DNA of 44,549 nt. Source: Bacteroidota bacterium (GTDB lineage Bacteria > Bacteroidota > Bacteroidia > Bacteroidales > VadinHA17). Below are positions 42,710 to 44,549 of the stretch, in pieces. The position numbers and the translations under genes were made by a program. Location: assembly GCA_011042635.1 (NCBI GenBank), contig DQWH01000186.1, positions 1-44,549 on the forward strand. The letters are read 5' to 3'. The notes under the pieces are model-generated. The model saw only the letters and a list, made by a program, of their open reading frames with translations, did no database searches and was not told the origin of the DNA. Each line of letters begins with the position of its first letter. The stretch's first letter is position 1.

Positions 42710-44212
42710 GTGTCTGCCGGTTCACCCTTTCTGCGACTCCCTGCCGGGACACTGTTTAATACGGTCTTTTCTGTAATTTTCATTTTCAGCTATACTTTCC
42801 TGCCATGGAAAGCCACCTGTCAGGATAGCTTTTTAACGGAAGAGGAAATGCTCCGGACAGTGCTTCATCCGGGAAAGGAAAGAAGGGTGTTCGGTCGTTC
42901 CCTGCATGATCCGTCGCTTTCTCCGGTTTATTACACGCATTATTCTCTGGCCGTGCAAACGGTGTTATGGCAGGACCCTGTGGATTATGATTTTTTTCGG
43001 AAAGGGGAGGGCGAAAGGCTGGAACCCTTTGTGAGTAATGCCAACCGTTCTGCCGGTTCCGCCCTCCAGCTCAGTGCCATGTACCTGCAGTCGGCCCTGG
43101 TGTATCTTTGTTTCGGGGAAGAAATAATGGCTGCCCGGCGTATTTTGCAGGCCTTCCGTACCTTCACGGATATTCCCGCAGCTCCTGCCGATCCGCAATA
43201 TCTGAAGATAAAAGGGGTGTTTATTTTTCTTGCCGGAAACATCCCCCGTCCACTGCTGTCTCTTGTTCCGGGCCTGTCTTTTTCTCCGGAGGGGTATACC
43301 CCCCACCTGGAAAAGGCTGCGTCTATGTATCCGGAAAACAGTATCTTCCGCCTGGAGATACATCTGCTTCATGCCCTGTGCCTCCTGGCAGATGACCGGC
43401 CGTTGATAGCCGGTTCCCTGCTGGCATCTGCCGGAGGTACGGAAAGCTTACCTGCCCTGATCAGGCTGGTTTCTTTGAAAAAAGCCGGAAAAAATGAAGA
43501 GGTGATCCGGGGAAGCGGTTACTGGAACATCCGGTCGGATATTCCCTGGTTTGAGTATTTGCTGGGAGAGGCCTGGCTCAGGAAGGGCAGTGAAAAAGCG
43601 GGTGCCTGCCTGGACAGATTCCTGGAGAGGTACCGGGGACGTCACTACAGGAAGTCGGCCCTGCTGAAACGGGCATGGGTTGCCTTGCTGGCTGGAAGGG
43701 ACAATGAGTACCTGCATTTCCTCGACCGGGTGAAAACCAAAGGATATCAGATGACGGAAGCAGACCGGCAGGCTGTGGTTGAGGCGGGTTATTCCATGGG
43801 TATTCATCGCGGATTGCTTCATGCCAGGTTATTGTTTGACGGGGGATATCATTACGAGGCTCTGCAGGTGATGCAACAGATAAGGCCGGAAGAGATTACG
43901 AGATCGGGACGTTCTGTACTCGAATACACGTACCGTATGGGTCGTATTCTTCAGAAACTGGGCAGGGATGAGGCCGCACTGAAAAGTTTTGACCAGACCA
44001 TTAAACTGGGTATGGAAGCTCCCTGGTATTATCCGGCCTATGCTGCCTGGCAGGCCGGACAGATCTGCGAAAAAAGCGGGAATACCCCAAAGGCCGGAGA
44101 ATATTACCGGCTTTGTTTGCAGATGAAAACCCTGGAATACCGTGCCTCAATCCGCAGAAAGGCCCGCCGGTCGCTTCGGTCACTGGGAACGCCGGATGCC
44201 GGAAACAACTGA
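42710..44212 (+). CDS. Secreted TPR-like protein of unknown function
   Basis: No in-frame ATG exists after the zinc-ribbon stop; the longest frame begins at 42488 inside that gene. The GTG at 42710 gives 500 residues and places a hydrophobic stretch (FNTVFSVIFIFSYTFLPW) near the N-terminus, followed by ATCQDS, which looks like a signal peptide and cleavage site. The remainder is helical with repeat-like pairs, clearest near the C-terminus: YTYRMGRILQKLGRDEAALKSF and YYPAYAAWQAGQICEKSGN, which fit TPR motifs. It probably acts as a periplasmic scaffold. It is third in the nif3 operon, and its stop abuts the convergent TPM gene stop with no base between. The start is uncertain. Confidence 0.6.
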   Translation: MSAGSPFLRLPAGTLFNTVFSVIFIFSYTFLPWKATCQDSFLTEEEMLRTVLHPGKERRVFGRSLHDPSLSPVYYTHYSLAVQTVLWQDPVDYDFFRKGEGERLEPFVSNANRSAGSALQLSAMYLQSALVYLCFGEEIMAARRILQAFRTFTDIPAAPADPQYLKIKGVFIFLAGNIPRPLLSLVPGLSFSPEGYTPHLEKAASMYPENSIFRLEIHLLHALCLLADDRPLIAGSLLASAGGTESLPALIRLVSLKKAGKNEEVIRGSGYWNIRSDIPWFEYLLGEAWLRKGSEKAGACLDRFLERYRGRHYRKSALLKRAWVALLAGRDNEYLHFLDRVKTKGYQMTEADRQAVVEAGYSMGIHRGLLHARLLFDGGYHYEALQVMQQIRPEEITRSGRSVLEYTYRMGRILQKLGRDEAALKSFDQTIKLGMEAPWYYPAYAAWQAGQICEKSGNTPKAGEYYRLCLQMKTLEYRASIRRKARRSLRSLGTPDAGNN

Positions 44213-44549
44213 TTACCAGCTTCCGCCGGCACCGCCTCCGCCGAAGCTTCCGCCACCGAAACCACCGAAACCGCCTCCTCCGAATCCGCCAGAACCCGAG
44301 CTGAAGTTGCCGAAATGTCCGCTGTGCGATCGTCCGGAGCTTCCCAGCAGGAAGAGCGCAGCCCAGAAGGGCAGGTTGCCTCCCATGGTGTGGTAGCGGC
44401 TTTTTCGGGTTCTCAGGATAAATACGATGAAAATGATGAGAAACAGGAGAAGTCCCCAGCCGGCACCTCTGCCTTCCGTTTGTTCCATGTATTCCGTGGG
44501 GGTAAATTTTCCTTCGGTGAGGGAGATCAGAATGTCCACTCCCCGTTTG
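44213..44549 (-). CDS. TPM-domain membrane protein, C-terminal part (partial)
   Basis: The frame is open to the window edge, and the GTG at 44539 is probably internal (upstream codons read K-R-G-V-D-I-L). Visible are the end of the TPM domain (GVDILISLTEGKFTPTEYM), one membrane helix (WGLLLFLIIFIVFILRT), a second hydrophobic stretch (LPFWAALFLLG) and a Gly/Ser/Phe-rich tail ending GGGGAGGSW. This layout is that of YgcG/TPM proteins, whose Gly-rich tail with terminal Gly-Ser-Trp is typical. The TPM fold is related to thylakoid Psb32 and has been linked to membrane-protein quality control or phosphatase activity; the role in bacteria is unclear. Confidence 0.85.
   Translation of the reverse strand, partial: KRGVDILISLTEGKFTPTEYMEQTEGRGAGWGLLLFLIIFIVFILRTRKSRYHTMGGNLPFWAALFLLGSSGRSHSGHFGNFSSGSGGFGGGGFGGFGGGSFGGGGAGGSW

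Noticed and set aside
42678-42780. ATG at 42678 as a start for the TPR-like protein
   Set aside because: It is in another frame and meets a stop within about 100 bases, so no frameshift is needed to explain the gene.

Overview
This window reads as a chromosomal segment of a Bacteroidota member, probably in or near the Bacteroidales/Marinilabiliales. The grounds are several -7 boxes fitting TAnnTTTG, weak or absent Shine-Dalgarno signals, the short Bacteroidota-type AMP nucleosidase, fused two-domain 2-oxoacid dehydrogenase E1, TPR-PD40-OmpA envelope proteins of the PorE type, and a solo HsdR_N protein. No RNA gene, insertion sequence, phage gene or CRISPR array was seen. Coding density is high: no gene-free stretch exceeds about 200 bases (largest 23236-23438, 37901-38050 and 676-803).

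Layout. 1-675: the 3' end of apbE facing two small Cys-rich membrane proteins, the first resembling the Na+-NQR maturation factor NqrM. 804-3236: fused E1 of a branched-chain-type 2-oxoacid dehydrogenase; its likely E2 partner lies 20 kb away at 23439-24818 on the other strand. 3246-4730: NhaC antiporter. 4828-8089: a wza-wzc pair for polysaccharide export, whose kinase ends in a Gly-Tyr repeat tail. 8207-12747: housekeeping genes (YqgE, and an operon amn-holA-rhomboid-gmhB), then a solo HsdR_N nuclease-like protein and a GNAT acetyltransferase.

12789-23235 is the most distinctive region: five consecutive, same-strand paralogues, each with signal peptide, TPR-like repeats and a PD40 beta-propeller, but each with a different C-terminus (SPOR-like; none; OmpA; OmpA; four helical repeats plus a C-terminal membrane anchor). 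A hairpin and a perfect -7 box separate the first gene from a likely four-gene operon. The set looks like one periplasmic scaffold attached in several ways to peptidoglycan or the inner membrane; its function is not deducible from sequence.

23439-35250: E2, a GT2 fusion glycosyltransferase with a degenerate phosphoglycosyltransferase-like tail, an Aro8/MocR-type aminotransferase, recR, a sodium:solute symporter, two tandem acyl-CoA ligases and a ChaN-like protein. 35273-44549: alaS, an M23 peptidase, a CapA-like protein, a MerR-type regulator, the nif3 / zinc-ribbon / TPR-protein operon, and the 3' end of a TPM-domain membrane protein that runs off the window.

Ten genes were assigned start codons inside their longest open frames, because upstream in-frame starts were TTG/GTG or lay inside neighbouring genes; each case is explained in its entry.
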